From NCBI GenBank assembly GCA_032717465.1, contig CM064655.1, positions 13,001,652-13,065,651 on the forward strand: DNA of 64,000 bases. The letters run 5' to 3'. Positions 35,500-47,173 of the stretch are shown one piece after another. The position numbers and the translations under genes are program-made. The notes beneath the pieces were generated by a model. That model saw only the letters and a program-made list of their open reading frames with translations, was not told the origin of the DNA and searched no databases. Source of the stretch: Coenobita brevimanus (lineage: Eukaryota; Arthropoda; Malacostraca; Decapoda; Coenobitidae). Numbering within the stretch: position 1 is the first letter of the stretch; the number at the start of each line of letters is the position of its first letter.

Positions 35500-36990
35500 A
35501 CCAACTCAAAACGCCAGTCTATGCGAAAAATCAAGCTCCAAGGAGTCACCATGCAGCTCCTAATGGACACAGGTCCTGTATGTTCTTGCCTGCACACATG
35601 GTACTACCTTAGAACCAGGCAGCCTTCGAACCCCTCTGGCCCTTGCCCATTGCCCTCATCATGGCAGAGGATGAGCCAGTGGCACTGAAGGGCTAAATTC
35701 ACCCACTCATAATAACCACCCTGGAACCATCTACCCACACTTATCCATTCATCATGTTTGACTCCAAATGTAAAGCGTTCGATAGCTGTCTTGGGCTGGA
35801 CCTATTACAAAAGCTTGGAGCCACCACTGACTGCCAGCACTGGTGGCTCTGATTTGGTGCCCGCCTTCATGCAACTGGCCTGCACACAGTGGTGCAGGCC
35901 ATCACCAAAAAAACCACCGCTGTGCCACTTCACAATCAGGCCAGGGTACTGCGGAGCAACTTGGCCCAGAAACCCCTGCTTTTCTCTCCACAGATGGACC
36001 AGCCATTTGCCGCTAACTTCCTAATTTCTCTGGAAATTCTCCCCCCCTCCACCTCAACACCGTCAGTCATGAACATCTCCGATGAACCCTTCACTCTCCC
36101 CAAAGAATTATTCATAGAAGGACTGGAGATGTTCAGTGCCCTCCAAGAACTTCTGGGCACAATGAACACTCCTGCCTCCAACACTGCCTCCCTACCCTAC
36201 ATTCCCTTTCACCTCCCCCGCAATACCAACAAGACCTGGAACAACTAGTCCTCTGCTACTAGGAGGTCTATGCCTCGCATTCAGGAGATCAGGACCAGAT
36301 CAAGGTCTTACACCACCCCATCCACACTACAGGACCCTCCATACACCAGCTGTCATGTTGAAAAAACCCAATGCAACGCCAAGAGAAACACTGCCAGGTC
36401 CTAGAGATGCTTGATGCAGGGATAGTGACACCTTCCAACAGCCCCTGGTCTTCCTCCTTAGTCTTAATAAAAAAGAGAGATGGACCCACAAGGTTTTGCA
36501 TCTATTATCGTCAGCTTAACGTAACTATAAAAAACACCATGCCACTTTCACGGATCGACGACTCCCTAGACTGTCTGTACAGCATGCGGTGGTCCTCCAC
36601 CTTAGACCTGCAGTCGGGCTACTGGCAGGTATCCATCCAACCACAGCACTGTGACAAAACTGCCTTCTCCACCAGTAGCAGACAGCTCTACAAATTCAAA
36701 GTCCTCCCCTTTGGCCTGTGTAACAGGTAGGCCACCTTCTCCTGCCTAATGGAGTAGGTCCTGCGAGGGCTCACCTGGATGACATTATCTTGTTCGGGCA
36801 CAGCCGGAAAGAACACCTCAACCACTTAGGACAGGTGTTGCACCCCATACAAATCACAGGACTGAAACTCAATTCATCCAAGTGTAACTTGGCACAAGAG
36901 TTTGTCACTTTCTTCAGCCATACCATCTCATCCGAAGGACTCGCCCCAGATCCTGACAAGCTCTGAGGCATCGCAGAGCTCACCCCACCT
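35500..36990 (+). pseudogene. Gypsy body 2 protease and RT
   Basis: The protease motif LLMDTGPVCSCL is near 35,553-35,590. RT appears in the frame 36,371-36,730 with MLDAGIVTPSNSPWSSSLVL, FCIYYRQLNVTIKN, SSTLDLQSGYWQV and KVLPFGLCNR, then a stop. A short deletion before the catalytic motif leaves LDDIILFGHS near 36,775 in another frame, so the first residue of YLDD is lost. Stops at 36,728 and beyond confirm the decay. Confidence 0.75.
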
Positions 36991-37079
36991 ACAGACATCA
37001 AAGAAGTTCGTGCCTTCCTCGCCCTCGCCTTCTACTACCGTCGATTTGTTAGGAATTTTGCCTCCATCACCAAACCCCT

Positions 37080-37560
37080 ACATGACCTGATGAAAAAGAG
37101 GGAGGCCTTCTAATGGACTGCCCTGAGGCTTGAGGCTTTCGAGGCACTCAAGCACTACCTCATACGCTAAGTCACATTTCCTGGTTATATCTAGCCCTTC
37201 CAGCTGTACACCAATGTCCCCCTAGTCAGGACAGATGCCGTCCTTGCACAAGTCAAGGAAGGCAAGGAGCACATCATAGCATGTGCCAGTCGGATCCTGA
37301 CCTTGTCAGAGGCCAACTACGTCACCACAAAACAGGAATGCCTTGGTGTGATCTGGGCACTGAAGCACTTCAGATCATATCTACTGAGTACACCGCTCAC
37401 AATTATTACAGACCACCAGTCCTTACGGTGGTTGCAGAGGTCCCATGCTACCGACGTCCTCTTAGTACGATAGAGGGAAACTCTGGAGGAGTTCAATTTT
37501 GACATTTCATACCACCCCGCCAAACTCCACACCAGTGCCGACACTTTATCAAGGTTTACC
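37080..37560 (+). pseudogene. Gypsy body 2 RNase H
   Basis: Recognisable in broken frames: FQLYTNVPLVRTDAVLAQVK near 37,200 (the catalytic TDVS aspartate reads TNVP here), YVTTKQECLGVIWALKHF near 37,318, and LTIITDHQSLRWLQRSHATD near 37,400. A stop codon interrupts it near 37,470. Confidence 0.7.
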
Positions 37561-37779
37561 TTTAGCTCATTCCTTGAGACGCAGAAAACAAGACACCATG
37601 CACCAGAGAACATTCTGTAGTGACAACGGAAGACTAACTAAAAACCAACATGGATGCCCAACCATATCTTCAGCATGCTGGCAAGGATAGGAGACCACCT
37701 CCATACCCATTCTGGCCCTATTGCTGTTGACTTGGAGAAGTTTGAGGACATTCTGATCCATCTACACCACGGAAACGGG

Positions 37780-38650
37780 ATCCACCTCTGACAGCAAAAG
37801 TTGCTTCAAACCTTCAGAGACATCTACTAGACACTGCACCCTTCGGCCATCGCCAAATGAGTGATAGAAGCACATCGGGCCTGCGCCCTTGGGAAGGATG
37901 TCTCCCAAACCCTAGGACCCACTGGGCACCTAACAGCCACCCGACCCTGGCAGCTGCTGGCCATAGATGCCATGGGCCTTCTCTCATCTAAGACAGCAGT
38001 TCGATTTGTAATTACCTCGATCTGTTGGTACATACTCAGAATTTTTAGTCGCCTGCCCTGCTAATTCTCACTCCACTACCGCAGTTGCTGAGGCTCTCAT
38101 CACCTACATGTTCCCCTGCTTCAGCCTACCACAGGCCCTCCATTCAGACAATGCCCCTGAATTCTCAGGCCAAATTTGGGAACATCTGTTCCAACTTTTC
38201 AGGTACTGCCTCTCCCACTCCTCCCCTTACCACCCCCAGAGAAGAACCATCTGGGAGAGAAGCCACCGAAGCCTTGCTAACCACCTCCGGACCAGGCTAA
38301 TCACCCTGGACACTGAGGACTGGCTCTCCCATGTGAAAATCATATAGTGGAGGATGAACACCTGCCCCCAATCAGATGGTATCACACCAAATGAGCACTT
38401 CTTTGGAGAACCCCCACTGCTAATCCCCTTCTGGCACTTGGTGCAACTGCTAACCACCAGCTCCATCTCCCTAGATCCCGTCGCACACCTCAGTTACCAG
38501 CTCCGTCACATGCAATCTTGCCAGGAATTGCCAAAGGACGAGACTCCACCATATAACTCATATCAAGTACACCAGCGAGTCATGGTTGCTAGGTTGCCCC
38601 TCGACCACAAACTTCAAACCCAATTCATAGGCTCCTTCGAAATTACACGT
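37780..38650 (+). pseudogene. Gypsy body 2 integrase
   Basis: RACALGKDVSQTLGPTGHL near 37,880 is the zinc-region end. PWQLLAIDAMGLLSSK near 37,945 holds the first catalytic Asp, and FSLPQALHSDNAPEFSGQIW near 38,120-38,180 the second (HSDNAPEF intact). HPQRRTIWERSHRSL near 38,235 is the third catalytic region, where the usual NG-x-ER reads TIWER. The GPY/F-like stretch LQTQFIGSFEITR (about 38,615) is cut by the Tigger-like MITE. Confidence 0.75.
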
Positions 38651-38651
38651 A

Positions 38652-39126
38652 CAGTCTGTCCTCATCTAACACGGTTAATTGCTTCCACACCCCTACCGTG
38701 TTAGAAAAATTTCGTGTTACAGGGACTTTTGAAACCCCCTATTTCCTTCCGCACTCCTGCCCAAAGTCCACGTTTTCCCCCCTTGTGGTGCAAGATTTTT
38801 TTATACCCCCCAATTTTAACCTCCTAGAGAGCATTAATATGGTTCAAAAAATTAGAAGAGTATTATTACAGTTAAAAAGGAGCAGGGAGTGTCCTGATTA
38901 GCTGGGTAGTTCAAAAGCGAGAATGCTGAAGCGTGATTGGCTGGGAGGTAGATGATCCCCATTGACAAGGCAACGCTGCTATGATTCATCTCATAACTGA
39001 CCACCTGGTCCAAATAACTGTTCGCTTCATTAATAGACATGTTAGAAGCATTAGTGCTTCCGGAAAATTGTACCGTGTTAGACCATTTTTGTGTTAGCAA
39101 AAACCGTGTTAGATGAGGATAGATTG
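38652..39126. mobile_element. Tigger/pogo-like MITE
   Basis: Inverted ends: CAGTCTGTCCTCATCTAACA at the left; reverse complement of the right end CAATCTATCCTCATCTAACA, continuing to match for CGGTT. TA dinucleotides flank both ends (38,650-38,651 and 39,127-39,128), the duplication of Tc1/mariner/pogo elements. At 475 bp with no transposase it is a deletion derivative or MITE, inserted in the C-terminal part of the gypsy integrase. Confidence 0.85.
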
Positions 39127-39343
39127 TATAGCTAAATTGTTACCAGGTCATCGTTAATTTTCATGGCGAAACCAGAATCTACTGCAACAGGCATGTATGA
39201 TGGTACAACCCCCTCCCAAACAAACCAGACCAACACCGAGACCAGTGACATGAAAACCTCCTATGTTCCCAAACCCCTTCGTCAACTGACCCTGATCCCC
39301 ACACCTTCCCTCAATTTTTCACCCCATCCCTCACCACCTCGAC

Positions 39344-39486
39344 TGGGGGCAGAGTGGCACAGTGGTAGAACGTTGGACTCAGGACTGGGGGGTCGTGAGT
39401 TTGAGCCACGCCCGGCAGCTGCCATGCAGGAAGGGGTGGCGCCCTCCTGTCACCTAGCAGAGCTATAATATCTAATAAAATCTAGC
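39344..39486 (+). mobile_element. Short tRNA-derived SINE
   Basis: A box at 39,355-39,370 (TGGCACAGTGGTAGAA) and B box at 39,395-39,407 (GTGAGTTTGAGCC), followed by a roughly 75 bp body ending in an AATATCTAATAAAATC tail. It lies between the integrase and the proline-rich frame of gypsy body 2. Confidence 0.65.
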
Positions 39487-39599
39487 TCAGGGGAACATTT
39501 CCCCCTCCCTTCCCCGCCTCAAACCACCACCATCCTGCTTTCTGCCTTCCCATCAGCCCCATCTGCCCCTCCAACACTTAGCCCTGTGACCCCACCACC

Positions 39600-40661
39600 G
39601 TGTGGCTTACAGTCCTCCTCTACCTTACCCCCAACCAGCTCTCCTATTCCCCAAACCCCCAGCCCCCCCTTCACACCAACTACAACCAGATCGTCCATCC
39701 CCTGCTTCCCACCAACCACCACGCTATCCCCCCTCCCCTAACACCTTCAGCTCCAACTCATCCTCGTCCCAATCCACCATCAGCCCACCCCACCCTGTAC
39801 CTCCATCCAGCGATTCTCCTTCCTCCCTCACCCCAAGCTGCACTTCACCAGCCTCCTCACCGCCCCCATGCCTTCCCTGTTTCTGTCTCCCCCCACCCGC
39901 CTTGTAGCCTTAACTCAGCCTCCAGCTCTACATCCTCCTTCTCCTGCCTACATAACAGACGGAGCTGCATTTCGGTATTCACAAGATCAGGCCAACAATC
40001 ACGACCCCCGAACAGGTATAGCCCCACACTACCACCACACAATATAACCCTACTCCTGGCACCCCTGTCAACCCCCAGTGCCAACCCCACACCCCATCCA
40101 ACACCACAACCCCCTGAAATCAGGTCCTTCACAAACACACACTCCTACCCGCCCAACTACACCATTACCTACCCCTCTCACGGTGGTACTTTTGCGTCCA
40201 CTCCAACCTATGACAAGCCAGCCCCAGGGTCAAAGGTCATCATCCGACTCCCTGCCACAACTGCAACCATTACCATCACCGCCATCTCCTCTCTCCAACC
40301 GCAGCTGACTCAAGTCATGTTCATCCATTATGCCTTCTGGGTCTCACAGGACGGGCAACGAGGGAAGATCCAGAAAATACAACACCTGCTCTTGCTGCTA
40401 ACCATTTATGCTCACCTCAGCTCCTTGATCCTTATCAAAGAACCTGACGAACGATCTTGCTGCTGGTATTGCCTCCTCCACAATCTCAAGCCGACCACCG
40501 TCACTGACCAGGAACAACCACTCAACCTCCTGGCAAGAGGATGCGGCTTAAAGGATGTCTGGGGTGGTAAAACACCTGGGACTTCAGCTCAGACAGAAAA
40601 GTACACCAAAGTTCCGTCTCCAACTGCAACCAGAAACCACCACCGGGTAGCTGAAATATGA
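39600..40661 (+). pseudogene. Proline-rich C-terminal frame of gypsy body 2
   Basis: A 353-codon open frame downstream of integrase. The first two thirds are Pro, Ser, Thr and His-rich, like the proline-rich tail of the minus-strand element's integrase. The last third changes character: PAPGSKVIIRLPATTATITI, a hydrophobic segment (HLLLLLTIYAHLSSLILI) and then SCCWYCLLHNLKP. Its start within the frame is arbitrary. It is most likely the polyprotein tail. I see no signal peptide or furin-like site to support an envelope protein. Confidence 0.45.
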
Positions 40662-41147
40662 GTGTCCGCACCAGAAGGACACAAGAGCCAGCACACCCAG
40701 CATCCGGAAGTCCCTCTAACCTGGAGCTGCCGCACTGCCACCATCACAACCTGAGCCACCAGTAATACAGCAGAGGCTCGTCAGCTTAGTGCCTCCTAGA
40801 GGCGGCACAACCGAGCTTGCTAGATGTGGCTTGGCAATGCAGAAGCGGTTCTAGTGTTTCAGAATGCTTGCCAGACGTGGCACAACCGAGCTAGCTAGAG
40901 GCGGCTTGGCAACGCAGAAAGAGTTCCAGACCACACACTCCCCAGAGTCCGGCAGGCTTCCCCCACATGACGCTGAAGCTGGAGTCAGTCCCCATTCCAC
41001 ACACACACACATCCCCTCACACACATAAAGGGTGCCCTCCTACCCCTGAAAAAAGAATCCCAGGCTTAGTAATATATACCTGTTGTCCTGACTATTACGA
41101 GTTCCTTCCAACTTCACTGCTAGACCCACTCTGGGTACAGACCACAC

Positions 41148-41372
41148 CAGTGGCGTACCCAGATAGTTGAAAAGGGGGGAGTCCCTTTTTTTAATCTTTT
41201 TAACTGTGTAGCTCTTGACTTTGGCGAACGTAACATGCCTGTACAGCTGGGGGGTTGGGGGGATGCTGTAAGCCACCCCCAAGAAAATTTTGCATTTTGA
41301 CCAATTTTATGTTCATTTTGAGGCCATATGGGATGGGTATATGACATAAATATAGCATATATATACACACAC

Positions 41373-41457
<85 letters not shown>

Positions 41458-41509
41458 TGCAGAAGGGGGGCTATGGCCGCAGGGTCCCCCCCCTCTTGGT
41501 ACACCACTG
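41148..41509. mobile_element. hAT-like MITE with internal CA/TA microsatellite
   Basis: Exact 8 bp duplication GACCACAC at 41,140-41,147 and 41,510-41,517. Ends are inverted: CAGTGGCGTACCCAG at the left; reverse complement of the right end CAGTGGTGTACCAAG. CAGTGGCGTA ends are familiar in hAT MITEs of many animals. A CA then TA tract occupies about 41,365-41,453. It is 362 bp with no coding potential. Confidence 0.92.
41365..41453. repeat. (CA)n(TA)n compound microsatellite
   Basis: CA tract of about 55 bp joined to a TA tract of about 34 bp, inside the hAT MITE. Confidence 0.95.
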
Positions 41510-42054
41510 GACCACACTACTCTATCCCCAGGCTAAGAGAGAGAGAGTGAGTCAGACATCGGGTCTCCAATTTGCCAGAGCCAGAGTCGTAGTCTATTTC
41601 CCCATTGGTCATACCTCAAGTAATTCACTACATCCCAACATCCCCTACAGACGTAGAGACAAAACCCAGCCCCTTCCTTTTCGAGAGAGGTCCTTGTGAT
41701 GGGCATCAGTGTTTGTGGGACGTCTCCTTCAGATCTCCCCTCCCAATTCCTTTTCGTCCCACTTGACCATTTCTTGTATATAAATCCTACAATACTGGAT
41801 GTAAGGTAGTACACAGAGGCTTGTGCAATAATAAATCTTTTGTCCTGCCATCTGAAGTTTCTGTGTATGCCCTGTACTCTGAAGGTCTGTTGATGCCTGC
41901 TTTAGTGTTCCTCCCTGTTTAGAAGAACCCTACTAGAGCAGAAGGACTCTGGCATAACACTGGTGGCAAGCGGTGGTTCTACAGTATATATGGGGGGAAG
42001 GCAAAGCAGAGTTTCTGTCACCCAGGTACTCGGCACTGTATTACAGACGCCAAC

Positions 42055-43650
42055 ATGGCGGTGCTAAGGTCCCACTTTGCCATTCCCAAGTACGACTCCG
42101 AGCTGTACAATAGTACAATTTATACTGAAATGGTTAAACTGGTGTTTGATTTGGTATAAGGAAGACCCACTGAAGACTGCAGTATTACTCTCCCACTTGG
42201 GAAAGTCAGTAGCCCTGGTAGCCAGGAAAATTAACCCCCCCGTGCACCGCAAGTTTTCTGTATGTGTGTGTGTGACATGCCCATAGAAAATGCCACAAGG
42301 GCAGGCTGGACTTGCGTACAAAGGAAAACACTCCCAAATATTTTATATGCCCCAGAAATTGGTTATAATGGTATAAATTGTTTACCATCATCTTCTCTGA
42401 TGTTTATACTATGATAAGCTAATAAAAACACACCAAACTGCTGAGTAAAAGTACTGTGAAAGTACTGAAATGAAGTGAGAATACTGTTGTTCAATAGTGA
42501 AAATAACTGCCCTACACTCTAACATAAAATTTTACCTGCATAATGCAAGAGCTAATTGTATGTCTAGATACAGAATTTCATGAGCTTTCATGTGGTGTTG
42601 TCAGAATTCTGATCAATTAATAGTTTTTGAGTAAATCACCAAAAAATCACACGTGCCCCCCCATCCCCTCGAACTGAAAACCGAGAAAATGCCGACTATT
42701 TGAGAGTGTTGCCCTGGAAATAGACACCCTTCTCTATGATGCATCAAATATTGATGCATTTCATGCTAAACCATAATTTTTGGTGAATATTTTTGTCCAC
42801 AATTGCCTAATCGACATCCCTTCTGACCAATGCTGACAAGTGCATCATAGTGCATCATCGGTTCCTCTTCAGACTAACACCATTCTGACTCGTTTTGAGT
42901 CATTGTGTGTGAAGGGGTTAACGCGGCCCTAACATGGGCATAATTCAAAAAATTGTCATCGACTCTGTCAAACCATCCCTCAGGGTGGTCGTCGCTCCGT
43001 CACAACTGAACGACGTGAAGTTCAAAGGAGACCTTGATGTTACCCTAATGGATTTACGGAAACTCATAATGTCTGCATATGCCCAGCTCACTGAGAAACA
43101 ATGAAACCAACACATTTTTGCTCACTTTATATGTGTCCTACCAAGTACCATCCAGGAACATTTTACGATTCATAACACACAAGGGTTTGATCAAGATATA
43201 ATAACGATCTGATGGTTGTTAACAGCACATGCAGGGAGACAGAAACAGACTGGGGCCATGCACTGTGTCCATACTCAACTGGGTCAGATGACTGAAGAGT
43301 GGCAAAGTGCAAATCACCACTTCAGTCCTTGTATCTCCCCCTCCCCACAGGACAAACAGCTGCGGCAGGACAACTTAATCTTGATCAACCCTTGGGAGTT
43401 CAATGCTTGTAGTACATCCTGTGCCCTGCACGATATGTGGGAAAAAATCAAGGCCCAACATAACTGGTCAAGTCGACAGGGCCCACCCCCCACCGCTCTG
43501 CCCCTTTCCGCGTTGTGTAGCCAACAATGGCACCCAGATGGAGAATGCAAAAGTAGGACTTAAAGTTGAGGTGGAGCCAACAATCCTCCTCGATAATAAG
43601 GAGGTGCCCATAGAAGAGATGGAGACCTCAGAAGCCCGACTGGATTTATA
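42055..43650 (+). pseudogene. Gypsy body 3 gag
   Basis: Starts MAVLRSHFAIPKYDSELYN, matching in place and pattern the gag start of the minus-strand element. It breaks by frameshift near 42,157, is interrupted by the piggyBac-like MITE (42,235-42,917), and resumes with a stop codon soon after. Later parts include LMDLRKLIMSAYAQL near 43,050. A Cys/His cluster (NACSTSCALHDMWEKIK, near 43,405) corresponds to the noncanonical cluster in the minus-strand gag. Confidence 0.65.
42235..42917. mobile_element. piggyBac-like MITE inserted in gag
   Basis: TTAA on both sides (42,231-42,234 and 42,918-42,921). Ends begin CCCC in both directions (CCCCCCCGTGCAC at left; reverse complement of right CCCCTTCACACAC), a weaker inverted match than in the other two piggyBac-like elements here. 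The strongest support is that gag reading continues in frame across the site once the insert and one TTAA are set aside, in agreement with the minus-strand gag. It is 683 bp without a transposase. Confidence 0.75.
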
Positions 43651-43679
43651 GGCCCTCCCCCGTCAGTTCTGACCTGGCA

Positions 43680-45148
43680 GGGACAAGCAGCAACCAACTC
43701 AAAATGCCAGTCTTCGTGAAAATCAAGCTTAAGTCTCTGTGTGGCTTTTAGTGGAAGGTGCTGCATGTTCTTGCCTGTATATACGGTACTACCATAGAAA
43801 CTGGGCAGCCTTCAAACCCCTTCAGCCCTCATCCACTGCCCTCATTGAGGCAGGGGATGTGCCATTGGCCCTGAAGGGTAAAACTTGCCCACTCGTAGTA
43901 ACCACCCTGGAACCGTCCCCCCACACTCGTTACTTGTTAATTGTGTTGACTCCAAATGTACAGCATACAACAGCTATCTTAGGTTGGACCTATTACAGAA
44001 GCTGGGTGTCACCATTGACTGCCAGCAGCTCCAATTCAGTGCCAGCCCCCTTGAAGCCAGCCTGCACACAGTGGTGCAGGCTGTCACAAAAAAAAAAAAA
44101 AAAATACCATCATGCCACCTCACCACCAGGCGTGGGTACTGCCGAGTACCGTGGCCCAGCAACTCTTGGTTTTCTCTCCACAGATGGACCAGCCATTTTC
44201 TGCTAACTGCCTAATTTCCCCAACAATTGTCCACCCCTCCACCTCAGTACCGTCATAGTCGTAGGAGAATTGGAGACGTTAGATGCCTCTCCAAGAACCT
44301 CTGGACGCGACCACCCCCAACGCCCTCTCCCTACCTGGAACAGATATTCTTCTGCTATCAGGAGGGCCTCACCTCACATCTGGAAGATCTGGGTCATACC
44401 AAGGTCTTACACCACCCAATCCACACTACAGGACCTCCCCTGCACCAGCTGTCGCATTGGAAAAACCCGATGCAGCACCTTAAGAAAGGTTGCCAGGTCC
44501 AACAGATGCTTGATGCAGGGATAGTAACACCCTCCAACAGCCCCTGGTCTTCCCCTGTTGTCTTAGTAAAAAAGAAGGATAAATCCACGAGGTTTTGTGT
44601 CGATTATCACCAGCTTAATGATGTAAACATAAAAGACGCTATGCCACTTCCTTGGATCAACGACTCCCTAGACTCTCTATACGGCACGCTGTGGTCCTCC
44701 TCCACCTTAGACCTGCAGTCGGGCTACTGGCAGATACCCATCCAACCAAAGCATTGTAACAAAACCGCCTTTTCCACCAGCAGTGGATGGTTCTACGAAT
44801 TCAAGCCATTACTGGCCACCTTCTCCCACCTAATGGAGTCGGTCCTGCAAGGGCTCACCTGGCAGACGTGCCTAGCTTACCTAGACAATGTTATCGTATT
44901 CGGGCACAGCTGAAAAGAACACCTCAACTGCTTAGGGCAGGTGCTGCACCGTATACAAACCGCGGGTCTGAAACTCAAACCATCCAAGTGCAACTTGGCA
45001 CTTGAGTCCGTCACTTTCTTCGGCCACATCACCTCATCAGAAGGACTCACCCAAGATCCTGACAAGCTCCGCGCCATCACAGAGATCACCTACGGACGTC
45101 AAAGGAGTCCGTTGCTTCCTTGGCCTCGCCTCCTACTACTGGCAATTT
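43680..45148 (+). pseudogene. Gypsy body 3 protease and RT
   Basis: The protease position reads LLVEGAACSCLY near 43,745, so the catalytic DTG is lost. RT lies in 44,227-44,913: MLDAGIVTPSNSPWSSPVVL, FCVDYHQLNDVNIKD, TLDLQSGYWQIPIQ, then a deletion removing the PFGLCNAP region, and CLAYLDNVIVFGHS, where the catalytic YLDD has become YLDN. A stop follows. The later LKPSKCNLALESVTFFGH is in another frame. Non-functional. Confidence 0.8.
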
Positions 45149-45153
45149 GTCAG

Positions 45154-47173
45154 TGTTATGCCAAGTGTTTTAGGGTCGGCTTCCCGTCCCTTGAACTCCT
45201 ATTCTGCAGCTGGGTTCCTTTTCTAGTCCGAAGCTTAGGAAACTAAGGGAGACACAGGGCACAAAAACTCAGGGCAACAACCTTACACGTATATTGGTAA
45301 ATTCTAAATTGGAATGGGTAGATGTCATAAACAGGAATCTAGATAGTTATATAACATGTACTGAGATCAGTAGTAGTATCTCGCAGGATACTGTTGGGAC
45401 AATAGTTCTGGATAAAAGTGAATAGTACAATGGCCAGCACTTTAGGTGTTGGGCAAGGGTATCGGTCACTGTCACTTTGAGGGAAATTTACATTGTGGTT
45501 GGAATAGGCAGCTTGGTTATAGGTCTTATGTCGCGGAAGAATTATATTACTAGAGCCAAGATAAACATTCACTCAGGTCACTGTAATCACTGTTCGGCTC
45601 CTCTCGCTCTGTCACTGTTTCACTGTTGGTCAATACTCCCGGCACTATAGCACTGATAGAATTTGGGCTTAGTTTCCCTCTAATATCTTAACACTGCTCG
45701 ATGTCCAGGTCACTGTTTCACTGTCACTGCACTTCCACTGTCACTCACTGTCGGGACTTGGTAGGGTGGCGGCGTTGGTGAAGGGCAGCGGGAGAGCTCA
45801 GCCCAGCTCCTGAAGGGGGCTGAACTCTGCAAGGGGCCTCCGTGTTCTGCAGCCACAGGATCACTCATAGGGGCATCCTCTCTCATCCGGGGCTGCATGC
45901 GGTGAAGGGCCCTGCACTCTCGGGGCTGGAAACAGGGGTCAGGCCCTCAGGACTGGGGCCGACGAGTTTCCTGAAGCGCTTACTCAGGTGCCTGACGGAG
46001 GATGAGTGTCGTCTGCATTAGGGTGGGGAGAGGTCTCGCCCAGGGGTCCTTGGGGCAGCCCCAGGGTCCCATCAGCTGTGGTCTCCTGCTGTCAGGGATG
46101 CCGTCAGGATTGCGGCGTCGGCCCCCGTAAGAGTCCGTTAGGTAGGGTCCTTCTGGAGCTGGCTGGGTGGAGAATAACCCTGGGGACAGTACAGGGCCTC
46201 TCCATGGATCCTTAAGACTGAGGCCTTCCTCCTGAAGGTTGCCTCGCTGGTGGTGGACAGTAGGGTCGTCTGCGTCCCTGCCAATTGGCAGGTCTGATGG
46301 CAGAACGCTCTCTCATAGTGGAGTCATAGGGGATGAGGGGCTTTGGTGCTCCTCCCCGGCGTGGCTGCTGGCCGTTGCTGGGTTCCCGTGGGCAACGAAA
46401 CGAGGGCGGTTACTGGCCGTCCCTTTGTTGTAGGTGCAGGTACCAGCTGTCGCCTGGGCCCGACTCCCTGACAGGGATGCAGGCGAAGTGCGGCTACCAG
46501 CCATCACCAAAGCCCCGTGTGGAGGATGACATGCCAATGAGGAGCGGCTACCGGCTGTCTCCTGTCAACGGATGCGGCTACCGGCCATCGCCTGTGTCTT
46601 GTCCTCTGAGGCAACTACAGGAGGAGAGGGGATGTACCCTTCTCTCCCTAGTGCAGCTACCGGCCGTCGCTGGTTCCTGTAGGGAGGTATAGCAGCACCT
46701 GATGGAAGAACGGCTACCAGCCGTCTCCTGCCATGTGGCCCGGCTACAGGCCATGGCCATTTAAGGGCGTGGCTACCAGCCGTCGCTTGAGCCCGGATAC
46801 AGGCCATGGCTCTTTGGGGGGAGCGGCTACCGGCTGTCTCCTGAAGGGCAGAGTGGCTGCAGGCCGTCTCTGGGAAGCCTTTTATCAGCTACTGGCCGTC
46901 TCCTGAAGGTCTGAGCGGCTACTGGCCGTCTCACAAGGGCACTGCTGCTGGCCATCGCTGGGGTGCTGCTCGGAGCTAAGGAAGTAGCTCCACCCCGATC
47001 CTGTCGAGGGTCAGCTCACCCGCAAGGTAGTCTCCGTTTCCTGCTATGGTGGCGGCGGGCGAGTTCCGGGTCATAGGAGCACGCGGCCGGTGTCGGGCCG
47101 CGCTCCGTCTGCCCCTCCGTAGGCTCCTCCTGGGGGTGTTGTGATGCCCTCGGTGACTATACCCTGCATTTTA
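45154..47173 (-). mobile_element. Solo LTR inserted in gypsy body 3, inverted
   Basis: Runs from TGTTATGCCAAGTG to GCATTTTA on the plus strand (2,020 bp), the same length and ends as the LTRs of the 23.5-34.1 kb element and in the same orientation as they are. An exact 5 bp duplication GTCAG flanks it (45,149-45,153 and 47,174-47,178). The pol reading resumes right after it. The GGCTACCGGCCATCTCCTG-type array is at about 46,340-46,950. No internal sequence remains, as expected after recombination between two LTRs of a full insert. Confidence 0.92.

Larger units (their letters stand above)
35362..40661 (+). mobile_element. Ty3/gypsy body 2, plus strand, gag missing
   Basis: Closely related to body 3 (41,959-47,438); both share words such as GGTGCCCATAGAAGAGATGG. 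It begins in the protease region with no gag or primer-binding site, directly joined to a truncated LTR of another family at about 35,361. RT, RNase H and integrase follow in order, all frameshifted. A Tigger-like MITE and a SINE are inserted downstream of the integrase core. It probably ends at the LTR-like segment starting near 40,662. Confidence 0.75.
40662..41958 (+). repeat. Probable LTR shared by gypsy bodies 2 and 3
   Basis: The right edge is well supported: CTCTGGCATAACA followed by CTGGTGGCAAGCGGTGG, a primer-binding region at the same place as in the minus-strand element. Promoter and processing signals fit an LTR: TATATAAAT at about 41,776-41,784 and AATAAAT at about 41,829. The left edge near 40,662 (TGAGTGTCC) is only a guess, set by the stop of the upstream frame. 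A hAT MITE is inserted at 41,148. Confidence 0.5.

Noticed and set aside
39600..40661. Envelope gene of an errantivirus-like element
   Set aside because: No signal peptide, cleavage site or fusion peptide pattern; the frame is mainly a proline-rich polyprotein tail.
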